Shown in pieces: positions 36,112-44,598 of a DNA stretch of 64,000 bases (position 1 is its first letter; each line of letters opens with the position of its first letter). Where the stretch lies: assembly GCF_000422825.1 (NCBI RefSeq), contig NZ_AUGU01000014.1, positions 62,001 to 126,000 of the forward strand, given 5' to 3'. The notes under the pieces are model-generated. The model saw nothing but the letters and a program-made list of their open reading frames with translations. It was not told where the DNA came from and did no database searches. A program made the position numbers and the translations under genes. The stretch is from Nocardioides insulae DSM 17944 (lineage in GTDB: Bacteria; Actinomycetota; Actinomycetes; Propionibacteriales; Nocardioidaceae).

Positions 36112-37142
36112 ACGCCTGCCCACTCCTCGGCCCTGTCGTCGTCCGCGCTGTTGATGTAGTCGTCGTAGCGGTGGGAATCCTCGATGTTGTCGTGGATCCC
36201 TTCGATCGACTCGCGGGCCTCCTCGACGTTCCCGATCGCGTCCCGGACACCGTTGTAGGTGTCGTACAGGTTGCTGGCGGTGCGGCCGACGTTGTCCCGG
36301 TCGGCCCGGTCCCGGGCATCGTCGCTGAAGCTCTCACGGGCAGCATCGTCGGCCGCCTCGCGGGCCTGCTGCTGTGCGGTCGCGGAGTCGGCGCCGTTGG
36401 CGAGGGCTTCCTCGCGGGTCTGGTGGTAGGCGCGGTCGGCCGCGTCCTCGGCGTTGTGGTGCCGCTCCCGGTAGTCACTCAGGTCGGTCTGCTCCTCGAC
36501 GTTGCCCGTGATCCGCTCGAGCGCCTCGTCCCTGGTGAGGCCCTCCTCGCGCAGTCGGTCGTATTCGGCGCGGTTGGCGGCCCAGTGGATGGCGTCGGTC
36601 GCCTGGTCCTTGAGGCTCTCGGAGGGCTTGGCCCAGTCGGGCAGCTCCGGCTTCTCGCTATCGCCGAAGATCCCCTTGCGGGTCTCGTCCGCTGCCCATT
36701 CGGCTCCCTCCTGGCCCCATCCGGGTCGGGTGCCGGGATCCTCGGCCGTCTCACCGGGGCGGGTCATCGGCGGGGCGTACGGATCGCCGGGCACGGTCTG
36801 CCCGCTGCCGGGATACTGGTACGGCGGCACGTTCTGCGCGCCCATCCGCTGGCGGTACTCGTCGTACTGTGCACGGTCGGTGTCGAGGTAGTGGTCCCGC
36901 GCTGCCCCGAACGAGCTGTGCGCCTTGTCCGCCACCGCGCGTGAGTCCTCCAGGCCGGAGTTCGCCGCGTCGAGGGCGGACTGGTAGGACCCCTGGAACA
37001 GGTCGAGCACGCCGGTGAACGCGCCGGTGTTGCTGCAGACACTGCCGACATAGGAGCTGACCGAACTCAGGTGCCGGTGCTGACGCGTCGCCAGGGCGCC
37101 GGCGGCGGTGAGACTGTCGGGGTCGACTCGGAGCTGGTTCAT
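36108..37142 (-). CDS. ESX-like protein with WXG-type N-terminus and long charged tail (344 aa)
   Basis: Residues 1 to about 100 look like an ESX substrate helical hairpin (VDPDSLTAAGALATRQHRHL, then DLFQGSYQSALDAANSGLED). A YLDTD sequence fits the general type VII signal YxxxD/E. A Pro/Gly-rich stretch (about 105-145) leads to a tail of about 200 residues, very rich in Asp, Glu, Arg and Ala, predicted as coiled coil. No toxin, nuclease or protease motif is visible. Starts at ATG 37142 with a weak Shine-Dalgarno. It is the first of four closely packed genes. Confidence 0.65.
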   Translation of the reverse strand: MNQLRVDPDSLTAAGALATRQHRHLSSVSSYVGSVCSNTGAFTGVLDLFQGSYQSALDAANSGLEDSRAVADKAHSSFGAARDHYLDTDRAQYDEYRQRMGAQNVPPYQYPGSGQTVPGDPYAPPMTRPGETAEDPGTRPGWGQEGAEWAADETRKGIFGDSEKPELPDWAKPSESLKDQATDAIHWAANRAEYDRLREEGLTRDEALERITGNVEEQTDLSDYRERHHNAEDAADRAYHQTREEALANGADSATAQQQAREAADDAARESFSDDARDRADRDNVGRTASNLYDTYNGVRDAIGNVEEARESIEGIHDNIEDSHRYDDYINSADDDRAEEWAGV

Positions 37143-37273
37143 CGAGCGCTCTCTGTTGTGGGGCGGGACGGGATGCACCATTACCGATCCGCCCGGGTCG
37201 TAAACCTCCGGACGTCGCCTCGGTCCCGGCACGAACGCACTCGACTCGCGGCGCCGGTAGCGATCGGCCTTGC

Positions 37274-37717
37274 CTACGGCCGTCGGAGGAAGGGATCGTC
37301 CTGCGGCCGATTGGCGGGATCGAGCTTGCGACGCGCGAAGACCCAGCCGGTGATCATCGCGAGCCCGAGCGCGACCAAGAGCACCTGCCAGACCACGGTC
37401 GTCCAGCCGTAGGGGCGGGCATAGATCCAGCGATCGCCCTCGTGGTAGACGTCGATCGAGTCCCCGGGGTCGGGCTGGTCGAGTCGCCTGCCCAGGTAGA
37501 CGGAGCCGTTGGTGCCGTCCGGGAGTTCGAAGGTGGCGACGTCGCCACGGCTCCGACTCATCCGGTCGGGGTCGCTCCCCACGTCCAGGATCGTGCCCGT
37601 CCTCACGTCGTGACGCAGGTTGTCCCAGTTGTTGATCGGCGGCACGACCAGGCTGCCGAGGGTGAAGACGACGAGGAGGGCCAGCAGCCCGTAGCCGGGT
37701 TTGCGCTTCTGGCTCAC
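37274..37717 (-). CDS. DUF3592-like membrane protein with two helices
   Basis: The 147-residue protein has an N-terminal helix (YGLLALLVVFTLGSLVVPP), an extracytoplasmic beta-rich domain of about 75 residues (TGTILDVGSDPDR, VATFELPDGTNGSVYLG, GDSIDVYHEGDRW) and a second helix (VVWQVLLVALGLAMITGWVF), the layout of DUF3592 proteins. GTG 37717 has GGAG six bases upstream. It lies 131 bp upstream of the WXG-like genes on the same strand and may be their membrane partner. Confidence 0.65.
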   Translation of the reverse strand: MSQKRKPGYGLLALLVVFTLGSLVVPPINNWDNLRHDVRTGTILDVGSDPDRMSRSRGDVATFELPDGTNGSVYLGRRLDQPDPGDSIDVYHEGDRWIYARPYGWTTVVWQVLLVALGLAMITGWVFARRKLDPANRPQDDPFLRRP

Positions 37718-37889
37718 GTGTAGCTCCGGAGCGGTGGGGGATGGACGACGGCGCCACCGTAGTCGGACGGTGACGGTTGACCCACCTTCCGGAGGGCCCT
37801 CAGCCGCGCAGAGGGTCGTCGGGTGCTCGGATGCGGAGCGCACCGATGACAGGATTGGCAGCACCGTGCGGCGTGGATCAGGAGGAACC

Positions 37890-39014
37890 ATGGAGCCGAG
37901 TGAGAGGCACCCGAACTTTGTGGGTCGCGTGGCCGGTGCCGTCACCAACCGGGTGATCGACGTCGTGGACCCCAACATCGTGCTCGACGAGGTCGACATC
38001 GATCGGATCCTCGCGCGGATCGACCCGGACGACCTGCTCGCCCGGGTCGATCTCAACGCGCTCGTGGACCGGCTCGACCTCAACGCCGTGCTGGACCGGG
38101 TGGACCCGAACGCGCTGCTGGACCGGGTCGATGCGAACGCCCTGCTGGACCGGGTGGATCCGAACATGCTGCTGGCGCGGGTGGACCCGAACGCGCTGCT
38201 GGACCGGGTCAACCCGAACGCGCTGCTCGACCAGGTCGACATCAACCGGCTGATGGCTCGGGTCGACGTGGACGCGCTCCTGGCCCAGGCGGACATCGAG
38301 GATCTGGTGCGTCGCTCCGGCGTACCCGAGATCGTCGCCTCCAGCACGACCCACATGCTCGGGTCGCTGATCGACGTCGTACGACGCCAGTTGGCCGGGC
38401 TCGACACGATCGTGCACCGGACCATCGACCGGTTGCTGCGCCGTGAGCCCGACGTCGAGCGGCTGGGACCCCCCGAGTTGCGTCCCGCGACGATCGATGA
38501 CGCTGCGAGCGGCCGGGTGGCCGTGACCGGCCGCTATGCGGGACCGTTCAGCCGACTGCTCGCCGCGGGCATCGACCTGGTGATCGCCTCGGTCGTCTTC
38601 ACCCTCTCGGTGGCCGGGCTGAACATCCTGACCAGCACCTTCTTCGACGCGCAGATCTCCTCCGACCGGGCGGGGTTCTGGGGGGTGCTCTCCTGGTCGG
38701 TGTGGCTGTTCCTGTACTGCTGGGCCAGCTTCACCATCGCCGGGCGCACCCCCGGCATGGCACTGGTCGGCATCAGGGTGGTCAACACGCAGGGACATCC
38801 GTTGGGACCGTGGGCGGCCCTGGTGCGCACGCTCGTGCTCCCGTTGAGTGCGATGGTCTTCGGCCTGGGTCTGCTGATGGCCCTCCCGCACCCCCAGCAC
38901 CGGACCCTGCACGACCTGGCCGCGCACACCGTCGTCGTCTACGACTGGGGCGACCGGCCGGCCGAACTGCCCGGCCCCCTCTCCGCCTACGTCTCCCGGC
39001 ACGCCGAGGTCTGA
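37890..39014 (+). CDS. RDD-family membrane protein with N-terminal 9-residue repeats
   Basis: This 374-residue protein carries thirteen tandem nine-residue repeats, typified by VDPNALLDR, at residues 26-142, with a leucine/valine periodicity suggesting a helical solenoid. A linker with two short helices follows. The RDD domain (about 205-355) has FSRLLAAGIDLVIASVVFTLSVAGL, the Arg/Asp features of the family and a TPGMALVGIRVV segment. The protein is probably an inner-membrane transporter or adaptor. ATG 37890 has AGGAGGA. Its role is unknown. Confidence 0.85.
   Translation: MEPSERHPNFVGRVAGAVTNRVIDVVDPNIVLDEVDIDRILARIDPDDLLARVDLNALVDRLDLNAVLDRVDPNALLDRVDANALLDRVDPNMLLARVDPNALLDRVNPNALLDQVDINRLMARVDVDALLAQADIEDLVRRSGVPEIVASSTTHMLGSLIDVVRRQLAGLDTIVHRTIDRLLRREPDVERLGPPELRPATIDDAASGRVAVTGRYAGPFSRLLAAGIDLVIASVVFTLSVAGLNILTSTFFDAQISSDRAGFWGVLSWSVWLFLYCWASFTIAGRTPGMALVGIRVVNTQGHPLGPWAALVRTLVLPLSAMVFGLGLLMALPHPQHRTLHDLAAHTVVVYDWGDRPAELPGPLSAYVSRHAEV
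37965..38315 (+). repeat. Thirteen in-frame 27-bp repeats coding the 9-residue motif
   Basis: The coding repeats keep exact 27-bp spacing. The central six are nearly identical at DNA level (GTGGACCCGAACGCGCTGCT type) while outer ones have diverged, which points to recent expansion in the middle. Confidence 0.9.
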
Positions 39015-39076
39015 GGTCCGTCCCGCTCCACGACCGGGACCTGACCGGCTCCGCCGGGAGCGCTGGCGAGGCTCGG

Positions 39077-39091
39077 TAGGGTGGCGTGGTG
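39077..39091 (+). promoter_or_regulatory. Leaderless promoter of the sterol-carrier-like gene
   Basis: TAGGGT (39077-39082) lies 6 nt before GTG 39089. An in-frame GTG at 39086 is only 3 nt from the box and is less likely. Confidence 0.55.
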
Positions 39092-39448
39092 CCAGCCCGC
39101 CTCCGACCTGCCGATCCGGCCGCCGTCCAGGGGGCGCTCACCAGGGTCCGTGCCGGCGAGGGCGAGCGGGCCGAACTGAAGCTGCTGGTCAAGCACTACC
39201 TCGCCGTGCTCGAGACGCGCGCCCCCGGCAAGGCGGTCGAGGTGCGGGTGCCGCCATACGCCGCAGTGCAGTGCGTCGCGGGCGTCCGCCACACCCGGGG
39301 TACCCCGCCCGCGGTGATCGAGACCGATGCCGCCACCTGGGTCGCCGTGGCGACCGGCGAACTGACCTGGGCGGAGGCGCTCGACCTGGGTCGGGTCAGG
39401 GCCTCCGGGGAGCGCACCGACCTCTCGGCGTACCTGCCGCTGGGGTGA
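39089..39448 (+). CDS. Bacterial sterol-carrier-family protein
   Basis: The 119-residue soluble protein resembles the actinobacterial sterol carrier family encoded beside purF in Streptomyces and relatives (established synteny as I recall it). It has VKHYLAVLETRAPGKAVEVRVPPYAAVQC, then PPAVIETDAATWVAVATGELTWAEAL (key parts ETDAATWVAVATGE and LTWAEAL), the SCP2-like strand-helix segment. Ligand and role are unknown. Confidence 0.75.
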   Translation: MPARLRPADPAAVQGALTRVRAGEGERAELKLLVKHYLAVLETRAPGKAVEVRVPPYAAVQCVAGVRHTRGTPPAVIETDAATWVAVATGELTWAEALDLGRVRASGERTDLSAYLPLG

Positions 39449-39484
39449 GCGCGCGCTGGCGGTGAGCGGATCGGCGGCATGCCC

Positions 39485-39499
39485 TAGCCTCCTGTCATG
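39485..39499 (+). promoter_or_regulatory. Leaderless promoter of the M20 dipeptidase gene
   Basis: TAGCCT (39485-39490), CCTGTC, ATG 39497: a 6-nt gap. Confidence 0.6.
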
Positions 39500-40834
39500 A
39501 GTGCCGACATCCGCGCCAAGGTCGCCGAACTCCTGCCCGGGATCCGACGGGATCTCGAGGGGCTGGTCAGGATCGAATCCGTCAGTGCCGACCCGGCCCG
39601 GGCCGGTGAGGTCGAGCGCAGTGCCCAGCGCACCCGCGACCTGTTCGCGGCCGAGGGGCTCGAGGTCGAGATCGTCCGGGCTCACGAGGGGGCGCCGCCG
39701 GCGGTGATCGGGGAGCGGCCCGGGCCCGAGGGTGCGCCCACGGTGCTGCTCTATGCCCATCACGACGTCCAGCCGGAGAACGACCACGCGGACTGGGATT
39801 CCCCGCCCTTCGAACCGACCGAGCGCGGTGAGCGGCTCTACGGTCGCGGCGCCGCCGACGACAAGGCCGGCATCGCGGCGCACCTCGGGGCGCTGCGGGT
39901 CTTCGGCGAGGAGCTCCCGGTCACGGTGAAGGTCTTCATCGAAGGGGAGGAGGAGGTCGGCTCGGACACCCTGCCCGCCCTTCTGGAGCAGTACGCCGAT
40001 CGCCTCGCCGCCGACGTGATCGTGATCGCCGACTCGGGCAACTGGGACATCGGCGTCCCCGCCCTCACCACGTCGCTGCGCGGGCTGGTGCGGATGGACG
40101 TCGAGATCCGCACGCTCACCCACGCCGTCCACTCCGGCATGTGGGGCGGGCTGGCCCCGGATGCGCTGATGACCCTGGCCCGGCTGATCAGCACGCTGCA
40201 CGACGACGCGGGTGAGGTCGCCATCGCCGGGCTGCACTCCGGCCCGGCCGCGGAGGTCGACTACCCCGAGGAGCGCCTGCGGGCCGAGTCCGGCGCGGCA
40301 CCGGGGCTGGAGTGGATCGGCACCGGGTCCGCCGTCGAGCGACTGTGGACCAAGCCCGCCCTCTCCATCACCGGCCTGGACGCACCCAAGGTCGAGGGCG
40401 CCTCCAACACCCTCGTCCCGGCCGCCCGCGCGCGGATCTCGATGCGGATCGCCCCCGGCGACACCACCGCGAACGCGACTGCCCGCCTCACCGAGCACCT
40501 CGAGCGGCACGTCCCGTGGGGCGCGACCCTGCGGACCACCGTGGTCGACACCGGCGAGGCCACCCAGATCGACGCGACCGGCCCGGCGTACGACGCCGCC
40601 CGGGCCGCGTTCACCGAGGCATGGGACGGCACCGCGCCGATCGACATGGGCGTGGGCGGATCGATCCCGTTCATCGCGGAGTTCCTGGAGACCTTCCCGC
40701 AGGCCAGCGTGCTGGTCACCGGCGTCGAGGATCCCGACACCCGTGCCCACGGGGCCAACGAGGGACTGCACCTGGCCGAGTTCGAGCGCGTGATCGTCGC
40801 CGAGGCGCTGATGCTGCGCAACCTCGCCGGCTGA
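39497..40834 (+). CDS. M20-family dipeptidase
   Basis: This 445-residue cytosolic zinc peptidase is of the carnosinase/dipeptidase type. The first metal histidine is in LLYAHHDVQPE, the bridging Asp in YGRGAADDKAG, the Glu-Glu pair in FIEGEEEVGS, and a later metal histidine region in ANEGLHLAEFE. The insertion dimerisation domain (THAVHSGMWGG) is present. It probably cleaves dipeptides for amino-acid recycling. It is unrelated in position to the secreted M20 enzyme at 4638. Confidence 0.9.
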   Translation: MSADIRAKVAELLPGIRRDLEGLVRIESVSADPARAGEVERSAQRTRDLFAAEGLEVEIVRAHEGAPPAVIGERPGPEGAPTVLLYAHHDVQPENDHADWDSPPFEPTERGERLYGRGAADDKAGIAAHLGALRVFGEELPVTVKVFIEGEEEVGSDTLPALLEQYADRLAADVIVIADSGNWDIGVPALTTSLRGLVRMDVEIRTLTHAVHSGMWGGLAPDALMTLARLISTLHDDAGEVAIAGLHSGPAAEVDYPEERLRAESGAAPGLEWIGTGSAVERLWTKPALSITGLDAPKVEGASNTLVPAARARISMRIAPGDTTANATARLTEHLERHVPWGATLRTTVVDTGEATQIDATGPAYDAARAAFTEAWDGTAPIDMGVGGSIPFIAEFLETFPQASVLVTGVEDPDTRAHGANEGLHLAEFERVIVAEALMLRNLAG

Positions 40835-40960
40835 GGCCGACCTCCCGAGGCACCAGGGAATCGCCGATCCAGACCTCGTCAGCGGGCGGGATCGATCAGC
40901 GGATCCCCAACGGGGTCCCGGAGGCGCAGCGGTGGGCGGCCCGCTGCGGAGCCACGCCGC

Positions 40961-42880
40961 TCACCAGACGCCGCCACCACCGCCGCCACCACCGCCGCCA
41001 CCGCCACCTCCACCGCCGAAGCTGCCGCTCGACGTACTGGAGCCGGAGCTGTAGCCGCCCGTGGAACTGCCACTGCCGGATGAACTCTGCGTGCGCTCAT
41101 AGGCGGAGATCGAAGACGACACGCTGGCCTGGAACCCGCGACCGAACTCCTCGACGAGATCGGCCCCAACCTCGTGGTCGCCGTGCGTCAGCCAGTGCTG
41201 CCGCCACCAGTGGTCGTCGGATCCGGTGGACCAGGAGGCGGCGCTGCCGAAGGCCACCGCCCACGGCAGTGCGGCGGCGAACTCCTTCTCCTGGGCGGGA
41301 CGGGGGCCGGTGACCCGATCCTCGACGGCGACGAGCTGAGCCCACAGCCGGCGCCCCGCGGGGGTGCGCCTGGTCTGGGCGGTGTGCCGCATGGCCGGGG
41401 CGAGGCCCGCGGCCAGCGCGGCCGGCAGCAGCGCCACGACCGACATGTCCCACGGTCGCCAGACCGCGAGCGCCACGGCTGCCACGACCAGGCAGACCTC
41501 GGTCAGGAAGACCGGGAGGAACAGTGGTACATCGACGATGTAGCCCTCGTCCCGCGCCCAGGCACGCACTCGTGCCTTGAACACCTCCAGCTCCTTGGCC
41601 AGTTGGCCACCCGCCTTACGTTGCTTGCCTCCCAGCCGCAGCGGGCGGTTGCCGCGGAGGAGATAGCGAACCCGTGCGCTGGCCACGTCGAGCCGGTCGA
41701 AGTCGGCGTCGCGGACGCCCGTACCGCGGCGTACGGACCACCCGTCGCCGTCCTTGGTGATGACGATCAGCCCCAGGGCGGCGCAGTAGGACAAGGTGCG
41801 GACGAACTCGGTCGGTCCGACCCGCTCGTGAAGGAGGTACATCGCCTGTGCGGGACCGATCCCGTCCGGGATCTTGGGTGGCACCGTGGGTTTCGGCCGC
41901 CGTTCGAAGGTCCTCGCCGCCACGAAGGCGAGCCCGGCGAGGAAGAGCAGCACCGACAGGATCAGGACGGCGGCGGCACGCCCGGAATCCTGCCCGAGCA
42001 CGGGATCCCAGCGCTGTGACCAGGGCAGCGGGTCCGGCGCGACGGTCGGCGTCGTGGCGACGTCGGTACGCACGGTGACCGGGGTTCCGGGGTCGAGGTC
42101 GTCGGCGGTGATGCGCAGGGTGGAGGTGCCCTCCCCCTCCACGGTGGTGCAGCCGTCGGTGCTGCCGACGCCGACGGCACACCGTACGTCCGCCGATTCC
42201 GCCGGCAAGGTGACGGAGAGTTCAGCGTGCTGGATGGGCTGGCTCCAGCCGGCCGGGATGAGGTCCCAGTGGAGCCGCGACCCCTCCTCCTGCGGGAGGA
42301 GGGCGTCCTCGATGCGGTAGCGCAGTTCGTAGGTGTGTTCGCCCGGAGTGACGGTCCGGGCCGGATCCCCGACGCGTACGACGGTGTAGCGACCCCAGTC
42401 CTCCTCGGACTGTTCGGTCGGCACCTCTTCCGCCGACCACGATTGCAGGAACTCCTCGGTACAGCCGGGCCGGTCCAGGGGACAGTCCTCGGTGCGCCAG
42501 GCAACGCCGTCCTCGCCGTAGTAGGCCTTCGCCTCGGCCAGCCGCTCCGCGCGCGACAGGTGCGCGTCCATCCGGGCCTCGACGTAGCCGGGGTCGCGCC
42601 GCAGGCCGGGCGCGTTGGGATCGCGGTGGTCGAAGTAGCGGAAGATGCCGTGGCTGGCGGGGGACTCGGGGAAGTCGAGGGTGATCCGCTCCACCGCCTC
42701 CAGGGCGCCGTCCCGACCCACGGTGAAGTCGGCGTGGTATCGGGTGATGGTCGCCGGGCTGGCAGCCGGCTCCTCGTCACCGGTGAAGATCGCCTGCACG
42801 CCCATGGCGAGCAGGGGCCAGCAGGCGAGTGCCAGCGCGACCGCGACCGCGGCGACGTACCATCCGAGAACTCTGCGCAC
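40961..42880 (-). CDS. DUF2207-domain membrane protein with polyglycine C-terminus
   Basis: This 639-residue protein begins with a membrane segment (WYVAAVAVALALACWPLLAMG) and an extracytoplasmic DUF2207 domain (about 35-275, with YHADFTVGRDGALEAVERITLDFP and HGIFRYFDHRDP). Another helix (AAVLILSVLLFLAGLAFVA), a cytosolic part, two further helices and a Ser/Gly tail ending in 16 consecutive glycines then VW follow. The function of DUF2207 proteins is not known. GTG 42880 is set by the leaderless promoter; longer frames extend upstream without support. Confidence 0.82.
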   Translation of the reverse strand: MRRVLGWYVAAVAVALALACWPLLAMGVQAIFTGDEEPAASPATITRYHADFTVGRDGALEAVERITLDFPESPASHGIFRYFDHRDPNAPGLRRDPGYVEARMDAHLSRAERLAEAKAYYGEDGVAWRTEDCPLDRPGCTEEFLQSWSAEEVPTEQSEEDWGRYTVVRVGDPARTVTPGEHTYELRYRIEDALLPQEEGSRLHWDLIPAGWSQPIQHAELSVTLPAESADVRCAVGVGSTDGCTTVEGEGTSTLRITADDLDPGTPVTVRTDVATTPTVAPDPLPWSQRWDPVLGQDSGRAAAVLILSVLLFLAGLAFVAARTFERRPKPTVPPKIPDGIGPAQAMYLLHERVGPTEFVRTLSYCAALGLIVITKDGDGWSVRRGTGVRDADFDRLDVASARVRYLLRGNRPLRLGGKQRKAGGQLAKELEVFKARVRAWARDEGYIVDVPLFLPVFLTEVCLVVAAVALAVWRPWDMSVVALLPAALAAGLAPAMRHTAQTRRTPAGRRLWAQLVAVEDRVTGPRPAQEKEFAAALPWAVAFGSAASWSTGSDDHWWRQHWLTHGDHEVGADLVEEFGRGFQASVSSSISAYERTQSSSGSGSSTGGYSSGSSTSSGSFGGGGGGGGGGGGGGGGVW

Positions 42881-42894
42881 GACGCGCCACTCTA
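42878..42894 (-). promoter_or_regulatory. Leaderless promoter of the DUF2207 gene
   Basis: Minus strand TAGAGT (42894-42889), eight bases, then GTG 42880. No Shine-Dalgarno. Confidence 0.5.
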
Positions 42895-43015
42895 GGAAGT
42901 CGCCCGAACTGCTCGGGGTGCCGGGTGCCCCAGCGCCGACCCGTGCTCGGAACGCCGGTCGGGTCCGTAGCGAAACGCACACCGTCGCCGTTTCGGCGCG
43001 TCCCTCCACACGCCC

Positions 43016-43031
43016 TAGACTCGGGGTTGTG
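43016..43031 (+). promoter_or_regulatory. Leaderless promoter of purF
   Basis: TAGACT (43016-43021), CGGGGTT, GTG 43029: a 7-nt gap. It favours GTG 43029 over the in-frame ATG at 43038. Confidence 0.6.
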
Positions 43032-44552
43032 CCTGCGATGAGCTCCGGTTCCCGGCGAGGCGGTGACGGTCGGCTGACGGCCGCACTCGACCCGCACGAT
43101 CAGGGTCCTCAGGACCAATGTGGCGTGATCGGGGTGTGGGCCCCGGGCGAAGAGGTCGCCAAGCTGACCTACTTCGGTCTGTACGCCCTCCAGCACCGCG
43201 GCCAGGAGTCGGCCGGCATCGCGGTGTCCAACGGACGCCAGATCCTGGTCTACAAGGACATGGGGCTGGTGTCCCAGGTCTTCGACGAGGCGACCCTCGA
43301 CTCGCTGACCGGGCACATGGCGGTCGGCCACGCGCGCTACTCCACGACCGGACGTAGCACCTGGCAGAACGCCCAGCCGACCTTCATGCCGACCGAGGAC
43401 GGTTCGCTCGCGCTCGGTCACAACGGCAACCTGATCAACACCCACGAGCTGGCCGAACTGGTCGCGGCGCTGCCCGGCAAGAGCAAGGGACCGGTCTCGA
43501 CCAACGACACCGGCCTGCTCACCGAGCTCCTGGCGTACCACCCCGACAGCACCGTGGAGATGCGGGCCCTCGAGCTGCTGCCCCAGGTGCGCGGCGCCTA
43601 CAGCCTGGTGTGGATGGACGAGGACACCCTGTACGCCGCCCGCGACCCGCAGGGCATCCGCCCGCTGGTGCTCGGCCGGCTCGAGCGCGGCTGGGTGGTG
43701 GCGAGCGAGGACGCCGCCCTGGCCACCGTGGGTGCGAGCGTCGTCCGGGAGGTCGAGCCGGGCGAGATGATCGTCATCGACTCCGATGGCCTGCGCTCCC
43801 ACAAGTTCGCCGAGCCCGACCGCAAGGGCTGCGTGTTCGAGTACGTCTACCTCGCCCGTCCCGATGCCACCATCAGTGGCCGCGGGGTCCACGAGGCCCG
43901 GGTGGAGATGGGTCGCCAGCTCGCCCGCGAGTTCCCCATCGACGCCGACCTGGTGATGCCCGTCCCCGAGTCGGGCACCCCTGCCGCCACCGGCTACGCC
44001 GAGGAGTCCGGCATCCCGTTCGGCCAGGGCTTCGTGAAGAACTCCTATGTCGGGCGCACCTTCATCCAGCCCAGCCAGACGCTCCGCCAGCTCGGCATCC
44101 GGCTGAAGCTGAACGCCCTGGAGCACATGATCCGCGGCCGCCGCATCGTGGTGGTCGACGACTCGATCGTGCGCGGCAACACCCAGCGCGCCCAGATCCG
44201 GATGCTCCGCGAGGCCGGCGCGGCCGAGGTGCACGTGCGGATCTCGAGCCCGCCGGTGAAGTGGCCGTGCTTCTACGGCATCGACTTCGCCACCCGGGCG
44301 GAACTGATCGCCAACGGCCTGGACGTCGAGGAGATCGCCCACTCGGTGGGCGCCGACAGCCTCGGCTACATCTCGCTGGAGGGCATGGTCGAGGCCACCC
44401 AGCAGCCGGCGCGCCAGCTGTGCACCGCCTGCTTCACCGGCGAGTACCCGATCGAGCTGCCCGAGGAGGACCTCCTCGGCAAGCACCTGCTGGAAGCGAG
44501 CCTGTCGACCTCGGAGCTGGGCAAGACCCTGCCGGTGCTCAACAACCCGTGA
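43029..44552 (+). CDS. purF: Amidophosphoribosyltransferase
   Basis: This is the committed first step of purine synthesis: PRPP plus glutamine give phosphoribosylamine. The 507-residue precursor carries a 30-residue propeptide; cleavage would expose Cys31 of QCGVIGVW as the N-terminal nucleophile, as in the Bacillus-type enzyme. The glutaminase domain has ALQHRGQESAGI and HTRY-like GHARYSTTG. The phosphoribosyltransferase domain has the PRPP loop RIVVVDDSIVRGNT. Cysteines late in the sequence (CTACF) fit the Fe-S cluster ligands of this class. Feedback inhibition by nucleotides is expected. Confidence 0.96.
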   Translation: MPAMSSGSRRGGDGRLTAALDPHDQGPQDQCGVIGVWAPGEEVAKLTYFGLYALQHRGQESAGIAVSNGRQILVYKDMGLVSQVFDEATLDSLTGHMAVGHARYSTTGRSTWQNAQPTFMPTEDGSLALGHNGNLINTHELAELVAALPGKSKGPVSTNDTGLLTELLAYHPDSTVEMRALELLPQVRGAYSLVWMDEDTLYAARDPQGIRPLVLGRLERGWVVASEDAALATVGASVVREVEPGEMIVIDSDGLRSHKFAEPDRKGCVFEYVYLARPDATISGRGVHEARVEMGRQLAREFPIDADLVMPVPESGTPAATGYAEESGIPFGQGFVKNSYVGRTFIQPSQTLRQLGIRLKLNALEHMIRGRRIVVVDDSIVRGNTQRAQIRMLREAGAAEVHVRISSPPVKWPCFYGIDFATRAELIANGLDVEEIAHSVGADSLGYISLEGMVEATQQPARQLCTACFTGEYPIELPEEDLLGKHLLEASLSTSELGKTLPVLNNP

Positions 44553-44598
44553 CCCGCACCCTGATCACCACCTGTACCCCCTGAGCCAGGAGCTTCCC

